NCBI RefSeq assembly: GCF_012911895.1
Contig: NZ_JAAXCV010000032.1
Coordinates: 62,001 to 126,000, forward strand
Source: Bacillus sp. RO3
GTDB lineage: Bacteria; Bacillota; Bacilli; Bacillales; Bacillaceae_B
Reading direction: 5' to 3'
DNA length: 64,000 nucleotides
In this document: positions 34,607 to 41,865 of the stretch, piece by piece
Numbering within the stretch: the first letter of the stretch is position 1
How the letters are laid out: each line of letters opens with the position of its first letter
Notes under the pieces: generated by a model
Told to the model about the DNA's origin: nothing
What the model saw: the letters and a program-made list of their open reading frames with translations, nothing else
The model's database searches: none
Made by a program: the position numbers and the translations under genes

Positions 34607-35254
34607 ATGTCCGAAGAAAAGAATATTTTTAAACAGCTGTTCGATCAGGAAGAAACGCTGACAGATAAGCAGCAGAAAATCGTAGAGGCCGCCATTGAAA
34701 TGTTTGCTGAAAAAGGCTACGCCTCCACCTCTACCAGTCAAATCGCCAAAAAGGCCGGTGTGGCAGAAGGCACCATCTTCAGGCATTACAAAACGAAGAA
34801 AGAGTTGCTTCTGTCCATCATTTCTCCCACCATGGCCAAACTGATTGCTCCGTTTGTCATACGGGATATCAATAAAGTGTTGGATGCGAAATATGATCGC
34901 TATGAGGATTTCCTGAAAGCAATGATTCTGAACCGCCAGGAATTTTTGAAAGATAACATGACCGCTTTTAAAATCTTAATACAGGAAATTCCTTTTCATC
35001 CGGAATTACAAGAGCAGTTCAAAGAGCATATCGCTGAGAAAGTGTTCGTGAAGTTCGTCCGACTTGTGGATTATTATAAAGAAAAAGGTCAAATCATCGA
35101 CCTGCCTTCTCCGGCGGTTGTCCGGTTTTCAGTCACAAGCATCTTCGGATTGCTCCTGGTCCGGTACCTCTTCCTGCCTGAAGCCGATTGGGATGACGAG
35201 AAGGAAATCGAGATGACGGTGAAAATGATCATGAATGGAATCGGAAAAGAATAA
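34607..35254 (+). CDS. TetR-family transcription regulator
   Basis: Repressor of 215 residues. The helix-turn-helix is residues ~25-70 (KIVEAAIEMFAEKGYASTST, then AKKAGVAEGTIFRHYKTKKE). The C-terminal ligand domain is alpha-helical and aromatic-rich near its end. It is the last gene of the ABC exporter operon and very probably binds the two inverted repeats at the operon promoter, giving substrate-induced expression with autoregulation. AGGGG precedes the ATG. Confidence 0.92.
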   Translation: MSEEKNIFKQLFDQEETLTDKQQKIVEAAIEMFAEKGYASTSTSQIAKKAGVAEGTIFRHYKTKKELLLSIISPTMAKLIAPFVIRDINKVLDAKYDRYEDFLKAMILNRQEFLKDNMTAFKILIQEIPFHPELQEQFKEHIAEKVFVKFVRLVDYYKEKGQIIDLPSPAVVRFSVTSIFGLLLVRYLFLPEADWDDEKEIEMTVKMIMNGIGKE

Positions 35255-35263
35255 AAAGCTGCT

Positions 35264-35299
35264 AAGAGATCCAAATATTCAATTTGGACCTCTTTTTTG
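35264..35299 (+). terminator. Terminator of ABC-TetR operon
   Basis: AAGAGATCCAAAT and ATTTGGACCTCTT pair with one mismatch around a five-base loop and are followed by T runs. Confidence 0.8.
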
Positions 35300-35376
35300 G
35301 GTTAGAAATCGGGAATGGGGACTGAAGTGCAAGATTGAACGTTTGTTTCGAGCCATCTCGCCCCCTCGTGGAGGAG

Positions 35377-35490
35377 TTTATTTTCAAATTCAGCCCGTTT
35401 ATTTTCAAATCCAAAAGTTTATTTTCAATTCTTCACCATTTATTTTCATTTCCAGAGTTTTATTTTCAATTCCTCACCATTTATTTTCAA
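35377..35490 (+). repeat. Six helically phased TTTATTTTCAA repeats
   Basis: TTTATTTTCAA (one copy ends TTTATTTTCAT) starts at 35377, 35398, 35418, 35439, 35459 and 35480. Spacings alternate 21, 20, 21, 20, 21, close to two turns of B-DNA. Copies 3/5 and 4/6 also share flanking bases, so the higher unit is 41 bp. It is located between the TetR terminator and the SDR gene. The flanking bases 35300-35376 and 35491-35560 contain nothing else evident. Confidence 0.9.
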
Positions 35491-35576
35491 TCCTCCTCCC
35501 AACACCTTACCTATCCATCCGTTTCCCTCCTCCCCCAAACGGGTAAAAGCTACTATCAGCAAAAGGAGGTAGAAGA

Positions 35577-36371
35577 ATGAGTTTCCTTTTCCACGAAAAT
35601 ACATTAAAGGAACAGCATATTCTCATCACTGGTGCAACAGGCGGCATTGGGTACGAGACGGCAAAAGTGGCCGTTCAGGCAGGCGCCAAGGTAACGATCA
35701 CCGGTAGAAATGAAGAAAAGTTGAATCAGCTAAAAGAGGAGTGTCAGGATCCAAGCAGGGTCTATATATGTAAGGCAGATCTTACAGACGCCCACGACCG
35801 GAATCACCTATTGTCATCAGCGATAGAACAACAAGGCCCCATCACAGGTCTCGTGAACTCTGCGGGAATTGGGGGAGGTGATCTAGTTGAGAAGTTGTCC
35901 GAAGAGGATGCCCGAAAGATCATGGAGCTGAATTATTTCGCATTGGTCCAACTCTCACAGGCAGTCTATCAACAAATGAAGGATAAGATGAGAGGCTCCA
36001 TTGTCAACATCTCCTCCCTTTCAGGACTGAGAGGCACTCATGGCAACAGTGCGTATAGTGCATCCAAGTTTGCTGTCACCGGTTTTACACAGGCATTTGC
36101 CCTTGAAGCGATTGAAAACAATATACGGGTGAATGCCATCTGCCCGGGGTATGTAGATACCCCAATGGGCCGAAACGCCATTAAATCAAAAGGCGAACGG
36201 GAAGGCAGAAGCTATGAGGAGCAATTAGCGATCGCCAAAGACAGTATCCCTTCCGGACGATTGACCTCAACCGTAGAGGTGGCGAATACGATCGTATATC
36301 TATTGAGTGAGGCCGCCGTGAACATTGTTGGAGAGTCGGTGAAGATTTCAGGAGGCAGCGTCATGCGTTGA
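35577..36371 (+). CDS. Short-chain dehydrogenase/reductase
   Basis: Classical SDR of 264 residues. The cofactor motif is TGATGGIG in HILITGATGGIGYETAKVA, NSAG is in GLVNSAGIGG, the catalytic serine is in VNISSLSGLRG and the YxxxK is YSASK. The ENNIRVNAICPGYVDTPM segment is typical. It probably reduces a 3-oxoacyl or similar carbonyl with NAD(P)H; the substrate is unknown. AAAGGAGGT precedes the ATG. The gene is alone, with the phased repeat array upstream and a perfect hairpin downstream. Confidence 0.9.
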   Translation: MSFLFHENTLKEQHILITGATGGIGYETAKVAVQAGAKVTITGRNEEKLNQLKEECQDPSRVYICKADLTDAHDRNHLLSSAIEQQGPITGLVNSAGIGGGDLVEKLSEEDARKIMELNYFALVQLSQAVYQQMKDKMRGSIVNISSLSGLRGTHGNSAYSASKFAVTGFTQAFALEAIENNIRVNAICPGYVDTPMGRNAIKSKGEREGRSYEEQLAIAKDSIPSGRLTSTVEVANTIVYLLSEAAVNIVGESVKISGGSVMR

Positions 36372-36383
36372 TCAACCTATTCA

Positions 36384-36411
36384 GAACACCGTTCAAGGAC
36401 GAACGGTGTTC
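36384..36411. terminator. Hairpin after SDR gene
   Basis: GAACACCGTTC and GAACGGTGTTC are a perfect 11-bp stem with a six-base loop, 12 bp beyond the SDR stop. There is no T run. Confidence 0.6.
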
Positions 36412-36545
36412 CTATTAGTGGATAAAAAGTGAAAATTAGTGCATTCATCACTTACACCATTCAGTAAAATATGATTTAATATATAGTACTATGGAACGAT
36501 AATAGAGAAGAAGGTTGTGGAATGGAACCCTTCCGCTTCTTTATA

Positions 36546-36585
36546 AAGTAAAAGCAGAGAGATTTATCTCCTCTTTTTTTTACTT
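36546..36585. terminator. Terminator-like hairpin in the sigma-operon leader
   Basis: AGAGAGAT and ATCTC-CTCT form the core, extended by AAGTAAAA and TTTTACTT, with eight T on the plus strand. It ends seven bases before the LexA box, so transcripts from any promoter farther upstream would meet a terminator before the sigma gene. Confidence 0.6.
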
Positions 36586-36591
36586 CAAAAT

Positions 36592-36605
36592 CGAACATAC
36601 GTTCT
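36592..36605. promoter_or_regulatory. LexA (SOS) box upstream of split sigma operon
   Basis: CGAACATACGTTCT fits the Bacillus LexA/DinR consensus CGAACRNRYGTTYG at 13 of 14 positions. It is centred about 24 bp before the first start codon. No other match to CGAAC-N4-GTTC was found by eye in the window. Confidence 0.75.
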
Positions 36606-36621
36606 ATTGGTGGTGAAAAAA

Positions 36622-37197
36622 ATGGATTCGTTAATCAGGGAATTTTATTGTCATTATCCTCATCTCAAACATAATAAAGCTGTTGATTCCTTTATCAGTC
36701 GACCGGAAAACCAAAAATTAATAGAAGATTTTTTACGTCACCCTAGTGCGCGTAACGAAGAACGTTTAAACGAAGCCTTTAAGGCCCATTACTTTGATAT
36801 TCGGTTTACCTCATACGTCAGTTCATCCCTCTATTTTCACAGTGTGAACTTTGACAAACATGTCAGGAAATATAGTGAACGTCATCCGTTGACCCTTGAT
36901 AACAAAGGCGATCATGAAGGCGGATCTTTTATCGATCTTGTGCCCGACCCTTCATCAGAAATACCCCCTTTTCTAAACTATTCGACCTTGACAGAATGCC
37001 TTGAGAATGAAGAATTGTTGCATGCACTAGAAGGATTAACAGACAAACAAAAGCGTATTCTCGACCTGGCTTATGTCCAGGAATTGAATGATACTGAAAT
37101 CGCCCAGATCCTCGGCGTATCACAACAGGCTGTGTCGAAAACTCATCGAAAAGCGTTAAACATATTAAAATCTATTTTGGAAAAAGGAGAATCATAA
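36622..37197 (+). CDS. SigO-like sigma factor subunit (region 4 protein)
   Basis: Protein of 191 residues. The C-terminal ~60 residues are a sigma-70 region 4 helix-turn-helix: LTDKQKRILDLAYVQ, LNDTEIAQILGVSQQAVSKT, then RKALNILKSIL. The N-terminal ~130 residues have no recognisable region 2 and resemble the N-terminal part of B. subtilis YvrI (SigO). SigO works only together with RsoA, which supplies region 2. The ATG at 36622 follows GGTGGTGA; an upstream in-frame TTG overlaps that site. The RsoA-like gene follows after three bases. The LexA box immediately upstream suggests SOS induction, which is not known for SigO. Confidence 0.8.
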   Translation: MDSLIREFYCHYPHLKHNKAVDSFISRPENQKLIEDFLRHPSARNEERLNEAFKAHYFDIRFTSYVSSSLYFHSVNFDKHVRKYSERHPLTLDNKGDHEGGSFIDLVPDPSSEIPPFLNYSTLTECLENEELLHALEGLTDKQKRILDLAYVQELNDTEIAQILGVSQQAVSKTHRKALNILKSILEKGES

Positions 37198-37200
37198 AGC

Positions 37201-37422
37201 ATGGGAATATTATATGATCTGGTGAAAGAAGCTCAATGTAACACAGAATATGAAACGGACGTCATCCAAACCTTCGAACCGAAAATAAAGAAATCGTTGT
37301 ATTTAACCAGAGTAGAAAACAGAGACGACCTTGAACAAGAGTTAAAGATCAAAGTGATCCGTTATGTCAGGGACTATTCATTAGAGAATGTACCGGGATT
37401 ATTTGATTTAAATAAACAATAA
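37201..37422 (+). CDS. RsoA-like sigma co-factor (region 2 protein)
   Basis: Protein of 73 residues. FEPKIKKSLYLTRVENRDDL followed by EQELKIKVIRYV is the pattern of sigma region 2.1-2.2 (core-binding helix with DLEQE) seen in B. subtilis RsoA and in UviA-like and phage Xpf-like factors. It is too short to contain region 4, so it must act with the upstream protein. GGAGA lies 11 bases before the ATG. The start is three bases after the partner's stop and a terminator follows at once, so the two form a closed operon. Confidence 0.75.
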   Translation: MGILYDLVKEAQCNTEYETDVIQTFEPKIKKSLYLTRVENRDDLEQELKIKVIRYVRDYSLENVPGLFDLNKQ

Positions 37423-37427
37423 AAAAG

Positions 37428-37462
37428 GACAAGCACTCACAAAATGTGGGTGCTTGTCTTAT
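37428..37462 (+). terminator. Terminator of sigma operon
   Basis: GACAAGCAC and GTGCTTGTC form a perfect 9-bp stem with TTATTATTT behind it, six bases after the stop. Confidence 0.88.
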
Positions 37463-37648
37463 TATTTCATACGTGTTCGAATCCTTTGTTGCTTTTATTG
37501 GGATCAAGAAGGCGTGAGTTGAGCTCCTTTGGACGTTGAGCTGTGAGGTGAAAAGATTTTTCATAAAACTCCCGGCGGCAGGTTGTCATTTTTCCTTCCT
37601 CTTCTTCTTTATAGAGTGTAAGGCAAACAAAACAGGGTGAGAGAGATT

Positions 37649-37681
37649 GGGATGGTCTTTCTTACTCTTCATCCCTTTTTT
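37649..37681 (+). terminator. Terminator-like hairpin in leader of lytic operon
   Basis: GGGATG (37649-37654) and CATCCC (37670-37675) are followed by six T and lie 30 bp upstream of the M15 peptidase start. If transcription starts upstream of it, this is an attenuator. The rest of 37459-37648 has no other clear element. Confidence 0.5.
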
Positions 37682-37711
37682 GCCTCCATCATACAAAGGG
37701 AGCGATGATCA

Positions 37712-38344
37712 ATGAATTGGACAAGAACATTACGACAAGGTGATTCGGGCAGTGATGTAAAGGAACTTCAAATCCGGGTGGCAGGATGGGCGGCAGGCTC
37801 TCCTTCCAAGACATATGTATCCGTGGATGGCGCATTTGGACCGGGAACCGAAGCAACTGTCAAACGATTCCAAAGTGCGTACGGCCTTTCAGCTGACGGA
37901 ATCGCAGGACCTCAAACCCAAAGCCAACTGAACGCCCTTGAAGCAAGCGACGGTTCAACGGTCAACTTTGCTTTCAGTGAATTTTATTCGAAAGACGGAA
38001 GCGGCTTCTCGGGAGGAAATGTCGGCTCTACTCAAGTCAAGGAGAATGTACGCCGTTTAATGTACAAGCTTGAAGCGCTTCGTAAGAAACTTGGGAATCC
38101 GCCTGTTGTCATCAATTCCGGATTCAGAAGCATCACTCATAACCGAAACGTCGGAGGTGCCTCCAATAGCATGCACACTTATGGAATCGCAGCAGATGTG
38201 GACCCATCCGGTAAAACCCCGACTCAAGTAGCTGAGATAGCCAAAACATGTGGATTCAGCGGGATCATAAAATATTCGACATTTGTTCATGTAGACAGTC
38301 GTATCGAATTTCCATATGGATCTCAATCATATTACTGGGCTTAA
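37712..38344 (+). CDS. Peptidoglycan-binding M15 peptidase (endolysin-like)
   Basis: Protein of 210 residues without signal peptide. Residues ~8-75 are a PG_binding_1 domain (GDSGSDVKELQIRV, then VDGAFGPGTEATVKRFQ). Residues ~85-210 are an M15 zinc peptidase resembling the Streptomyces albus D-Ala-D-Ala carboxypeptidase. Zinc ligands are H155 and D162 in SMHTYGIAADVDP and H193 in FVHVDSR. It would cleave peptide stems or cross-links of peptidoglycan. Lack of a secretion signal is typical of phage endolysins that need a holin. GGGAG precedes the ATG. The amidase gene follows after 19 bp. Confidence 0.88.
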   Translation: MNWTRTLRQGDSGSDVKELQIRVAGWAAGSPSKTYVSVDGAFGPGTEATVKRFQSAYGLSADGIAGPQTQSQLNALEASDGSTVNFAFSEFYSKDGSGFSGGNVGSTQVKENVRRLMYKLEALRKKLGNPPVVINSGFRSITHNRNVGGASNSMHTYGIAADVDPSGKTPTQVAEIAKTCGFSGIIKYSTFVHVDSRIEFPYGSQSYYWA

Positions 38345-38363
38345 GAAAGGGAGGAAAACCATC

Positions 38364-38912
38364 ATGCCAATCATTGTACTTGACCCAGGTCACGGGGGAA
38401 CAGACCCCGGTGCTGTCGGAAACGGACTTCAGGAGAAAAATCTCACACTGGATATCGGATTAAAGGTCCAGAAAGTGTTGGAAGACAACTTTGTGGTGGA
38501 TGTCCGCTTAACAAGAGAAACGGATGTATACGTGGGATTATCAGAGCGGGCAGATGTCGCGAATGGATTAGGGGCAGCCTACTTTGTATCCCTTCACCAT
38601 AATGCCGGCGGAGGTACAGGGTTTGAAAGTTTTATCTATCCAGGTTCTGCGGTCACTGAAACAGGAAGGCGACAGGATGTCCTCCATGGGGAAATGATGA
38701 ATTTTTACTCTAAATATGGTTTAAGGGATCGTGGACAAAAGGAAGCAAACTTTGCAGTGTTAAGAGAAACCGCCATGCCTGCGATTCTACTGGAAAACCT
38801 CTTTATGGACAGTGTGAATGATACGAACCTCTTAAAGGATCCGGTCTTTCTTACCGGTTTGGCCAATGCCACAGCATCGGGAATAGCAAAAGCGCTTAAT
38901 CTCAAACCGTAA
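38364..38912 (+). CDS. N-acetylmuramoyl-L-alanine amidase (Amidase_3, endolysin-like)
   Basis: Zinc amidase of 182 residues consisting of the catalytic domain alone. H10 and E24 (DPGHGGTDPGAVGN and EKNLTLDIG), H78 in SLHHNAGG and the catalytic E144 in AILLENLFM are all present. It cuts the bond between muramic acid and the stem peptide. It has no signal peptide, no SPOR repeat and no cell-wall-binding domain, so it needs membrane opening or a partner to reach the wall. GGGAGG precedes the ATG. It lies between the M15 peptidase and the YvrJ-like gene on one strand. Confidence 0.92.
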   Translation: MPIIVLDPGHGGTDPGAVGNGLQEKNLTLDIGLKVQKVLEDNFVVDVRLTRETDVYVGLSERADVANGLGAAYFVSLHHNAGGGTGFESFIYPGSAVTETGRRQDVLHGEMMNFYSKYGLRDRGQKEANFAVLRETAMPAILLENLFMDSVNDTNLLKDPVFLTGLANATASGIAKALNLKP

Positions 38913-38946
38913 CAAAACGCAGGCTTGCCCTTAAGGAGGTGTTACG

Positions 38947-39099
38947 ATGGATTATTCCGTTTTCGTTCAACTACTAGGAAATTTCGGATTTCCCATTGCC
39001 GTCACACTCTTTTTATTAGTAAAGCTGGAAAAGAAATTGGAGCAGCTCGAATTGGCCATTCACGCCTTATCAAAAGCCTATAGTAAAAATGAGAAATAG
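38947..39099 (+). CDS. yvrJ: YvrJ-family small membrane protein
   Basis: Protein of 50 residues: MDYSVFVQLLGNFGFPIAVT, then LFLLVKLEKKLEQLELAI. The N-F/V-GFPI motif, single membrane helix and the charged LEKKLEQLE tail define the YvrJ family. In B. subtilis yvrJ lies beside sigO-rsoA and is reported to belong to that regulon. The topology is similar to small holins of the BhlA/UviB type. AAGGAGGTG lies six bases before the ATG. It is 34 bp after the amidase, so the three genes are probably one transcript. Confidence 0.85.
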   Translation: MDYSVFVQLLGNFGFPIAVTLFLLVKLEKKLEQLELAIHALSKAYSKNEK

Positions 39100-39302
39100 A
39101 TGAAGCCAGATGAGATGGTAAACAGTTCCAAATGGTAAGAGGGCAATCGCTGTATTCATTAGCCGCTCCGGCCAACTAAAGGAAAATTATCTCATACATT
39201 CATTGAGTCATGCTTACTATGTAAGCAAGGCTGAATGATGAATCGGCACCCCTTCTTTGGTATTCCAAACATGAGGCCCTTATAAGGGCCTCATGTTTTT
39301 TA
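39100..39302 (+). terminator. Terminator and spacer after yvrJ
   Basis: AACATGAGGCCCTT (39268-39281) and AAGGGCCTCATGTT (39284-39297) with T6 end the lytic transcript. Before it, GCTTAC and GTAAGC around 39213-39227 form a second small hairpin. No gene is visible in 39100-39267. Confidence 0.85.
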
Positions 39303-39367
39303 TTTCACCCATGCGTATAGGACAATCCTCAAACCGGGAAGCCTTTAAGTAAGGAGGCGATGTTGTC

Positions 39368-39466
39368 TTGGAGACGTTTGAAGTGTTATCTCTGATGCTC
39401 GGGTTTGGGATGTTTGTCATCGCGATTCTTAAATACAAAGACAATGATCACAATAACAATTCATAG
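39368..39466 (+). CDS. Putative holin-like toxin peptide
   Basis: Peptide of 32 residues, METFEVLSLMLGFGMFVIAI followed by LKYKDNDHNNNS. The T-F/Y-E-x-L-x-L-M start, a single hydrophobic helix and a short polar tail match the Firmicutes putative holin-like toxin family (Hol_Tox), relatives of which are type I toxins. The start is TTG at 39368, ten bases after AAGGAGG. A strong terminator follows immediately. It sits next to the YvrJ-like gene and could be a second membrane-permeabilising component, or a toxin with an antisense RNA. Confidence 0.7.
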   Translation: METFEVLSLMLGFGMFVIAILKYKDNDHNNNS

Positions 39467-39467
39467 G

Positions 39468-39491
39468 ACACGCTGAAGAGCGTGTTTTTTT
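39468..39491 (+). terminator. Terminator of holin-like toxin gene
   Basis: ACACGCT and AGCGTGT with a four-base loop, followed by a T run. Confidence 0.85.
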
Positions 39492-39549
39492 TGTATAAAA
39501 AAAGAAAAACCTCCCCACGCCCATGGCGACAGGAGGTCTGCGGAAGTCT

Positions 39550-40638
39550 CTATTCCTGGTTAACCAGGGTATTTAAATCCACTCCATACAATTTATCGTC
39601 ATTCTCTCTCGGGATCCCCCGCCCGTCAGTATTATTGGTAATAAAATATAGTGTTTCACCCTCCACCAATACATCGCGGATTCGGCCAAATCCCGTAATC
39701 AAGTCTGTCACCTTCCCGGTTTCAGGGTTGAATTTCTTTACACTCTGACCTGCGAGGGAGGCAAACACTAAATCTCCATTCCAAAAATCCGCTCCAGAAG
39801 GGGCCCATGAAGGTTCTCCCGAATGAGCGAGTGGCGAGATCAAGGATCCTCCTTTTTCATCACCAGTGATCTTCGGCCAGCCATAATTATTGCCCGCTTC
39901 GATCCTGTTCACTTCATCATATCCATTAGGACCATGCTCTGTTGCATATAAGTCACCCGCTTTATTCCATGCAAGTCCCTGAGGATTACGATGGCCGTAG
40001 CTGTAAACATATGAATCTTTAAAAGGGTTGTCATCCGGTACTTTTCCGTTCAACTTCATCCTAAGAATCTTCCCGCCGAGAAAGGAAAGATCCTGTGCTT
40101 TATCCTGTTGGGTTGCATCTCCAGTCGTAATGTACAGAAGCTGATCTGGACCGATTTCCAGCCGGCCGCCCTGATGGTATTGACCGCTTGGGATTCGGTC
40201 GATCAATACTTTTTCCTCGTCCCATCCATTTTCCATTCTTTTTAATATGACGACCCGGTTGAAGTGATCTCCAGAGTCTTCGTATGTGTAATAAGCATAC
40301 GCCTGATGATTTTCCTTAAAATCAGGATGAAGGGCAAATCCCATTAAACCTGCTTCAGGACGCTTGGATAGTGGCTTTGACAGACTGGCTTTGACAACAG
40401 TTTTCTTACCTTCTCTTATTTCAATGATATCTCCCGTCCTCTGTGTGAGGTAGAAAACATTCCCGTTCATTTGTATGGACCATGGAATTGAAAGATCCTG
40501 GGCCATCACACGGCTGTCGACACTAGGTTTCGTAACAGATTCACTTTCTTCATGTTGTACGTCAAACTGTCCTGTTGAGCAGGCACTAAGGAGTAAGCTG
40601 AGACCAATGATGAATATAAACCAACTTCGGTTTCTCAT
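39550..40638 (-). CDS. PQQ-dependent sugar dehydrogenase-like lipoprotein
   Basis: Secreted lipoprotein of 362 residues. The signal MRNRSWFIFIIGLSLLLSAC has the lipobox LSAC, so the mature protein starts at that cysteine and is lipid-anchored. The body is the six-bladed propeller of the soluble glucose/aldose dehydrogenase family: LDPDF-like ALHPDFKENHQAYAYYTYE, GGRLEIGPDQLLYITTGD, SYGHRNPQGLAWN and ATEHGPNGYDEVNRIEAGNN. It likely oxidises sugars outside the membrane if PQQ is available; Bacillus do not usually make PQQ, so activity is uncertain. Confidence 0.9.
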   Translation of the reverse strand: MRNRSWFIFIIGLSLLLSACSTGQFDVQHEESESVTKPSVDSRVMAQDLSIPWSIQMNGNVFYLTQRTGDIIEIREGKKTVVKASLSKPLSKRPEAGLMGFALHPDFKENHQAYAYYTYEDSGDHFNRVVILKRMENGWDEEKVLIDRIPSGQYHQGGRLEIGPDQLLYITTGDATQQDKAQDLSFLGGKILRMKLNGKVPDDNPFKDSYVYSYGHRNPQGLAWNKAGDLYATEHGPNGYDEVNRIEAGNNYGWPKITGDEKGGSLISPLAHSGEPSWAPSGADFWNGDLVFASLAGQSVKKFNPETGKVTDLITGFGRIRDVLVEGETLYFITNNTDGRGIPRENDDKLYGVDLNTLVNQE

Positions 40639-40790
40639 ATTTTCACAATCTCCCTTTTACTTTTTAACCAGTATACCCAAAAGTCCAAGGTCCTAAAGGC
40701 CATGGGGTAAATTGGAGCTCAAAGCCTTTTTAGATCGGCCCTATTCCTTTGAATTTCTGGATGTTTGTCGGACAGCTTGTGAGGATCCGA

Positions 40791-41663
40791 TTACGTTGCC
40801 GGCTGTTGAAGGGCTTCATGAATCGCCTTTGCCACACCGTCTTCACGATTCGTTGCCGTGATGAAAGGACAGAATTCCTTGATCTGTTCCATTGCATTCC
40901 CCATAGCAATAGGTCTTCCGACAACCTTCATCATGGACAGGTCGTTCAGGTTATCACCCATGGCCATCGCGTTCTCCGGCGAAAGGCCTTTGTCATCCAG
41001 AAGCTTCTTAAGGGCCACTCCCTTTTGAGCATCAAGACTATTCACTTCGATATTTTCTTTACCTGAGGAGCTGATGGCAATGCCTGGGAGTGCATTCAAT
41101 TTCGTGTGAGCCTCTCCGAGCTGCCTTTCATCAAAAGAAAAGACTAGGAATTTATAGATACGTTCAGCAGAAGATTCCTCGAATAGGATACCGTAATCAT
41201 CCACCAGTTTAATATGACCTTTTTCAAAGCGTTCTTTGGCTGCCTGCCTCACTTGCTCTTTGGAGACATTCGGATTGGCGGTTGTGAATATATCGACAAT
41301 CAGCTCGATTCCCATTTCCTCATTCTCCGTATAGGTTCCTTGATCGGTGTATAATTCAAAATAGATGCCCGTCTCATTCAGGACAGCAGCAATTTCTTTC
41401 GCTTTTGCTATTTCTATTCCCGCCTGGTAGATGACTTCCCCTTCTTTATTTCGGACTTCTGCACCATTGGCACAGATGATATCGCATGAAATCCCGGCTT
41501 CCTTGATAACATATCGGGCTTCTTCATACGATCTCCCTGTTGCAACGATCACTTCGACTCCTCTTTGCTGCGCATCCAAGATGGCTTGTCGATTGGCTTC
41601 ACTGATCTCTTGTTTTTCATTTAAAAGGGTTCCATCCATATCTGTAACAATACATGTAATCAT
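40791..41663 (-). CDS. Cof-type HAD phosphatase
   Basis: HAD hydrolase of 290 residues, subclass IIB (Cof/YidA). The nucleophile motif is VTDMDGTLL, motif II lies near VEVIVATGRSYEEA, and the motif III/IV region is KGVALKKLLDD with AMGDNLNDLSMMK. Family members dephosphorylate sugar phosphates, pyridoxal phosphate or flavin intermediates; the substrate is not readable. The ATG at 41663 (MITCIVTDMDG) follows AGAAAGGTG; a longer upstream extension lacks a ribosome site. It is convergent in orientation to nothing nearby and probably monocistronic. Confidence 0.9.
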   Translation of the reverse strand: MITCIVTDMDGTLLNEKQEISEANRQAILDAQQRGVEVIVATGRSYEEARYVIKEAGISCDIICANGAEVRNKEGEVIYQAGIEIAKAKEIAAVLNETGIYFELYTDQGTYTENEEMGIELIVDIFTTANPNVSKEQVRQAAKERFEKGHIKLVDDYGILFEESSAERIYKFLVFSFDERQLGEAHTKLNALPGIAISSSGKENIEVNSLDAQKGVALKKLLDDKGLSPENAMAMGDNLNDLSMMKVVGRPIAMGNAMEQIKEFCPFITATNREDGVAKAIHEALQQPAT

Positions 41664-41797
41664 AGCAGACACCTTTCTATCATTGAATATTCTTAATTTA
41701 GCCATTGTATCATGAATTATTTATCCTCTTGTACTAATGTCCCTTACTCTTAACAAAATCCATACACTCCAAGTAATTTTTGTAAATTATTTGGATT

Positions 41798-41811
41798 TGA
41801 AAGGGTTTTCA
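41798..41811 (+). promoter_or_regulatory. cre-like site upstream of atoE-type gene
   Basis: TGAAAGGGTTTTCA differs from TGWNANCGNTNWCA only at the C of the central CG. It lies 55 bp before the transporter start. Confidence 0.4.
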
Positions 41812-41865
41812 TAGGCGGTTATAGAAGAACAGGGAGGGTGTACATTTACTAAGGGGGACTAACAG

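Noticed and set aside
35377-35490. CRISPR array
   Set aside because: The repeated unit is only 11 bases with 9-10-base gaps, too short for repeats or spacers, and no cas genes are near.
36384-36411. LexA-like GAAC...GTTC in the hairpin after the SDR gene
   Set aside because: The spacing is three bases rather than four and the sequence is a perfect terminator-type stem.
36592-39491. Prophage remnant as the explanation of the lytic set
   Set aside because: No integrase, terminase, capsid, tail or attachment repeats are visible, and base composition is like the flanks. A domesticated phage-derived module remains possible but is not shown.
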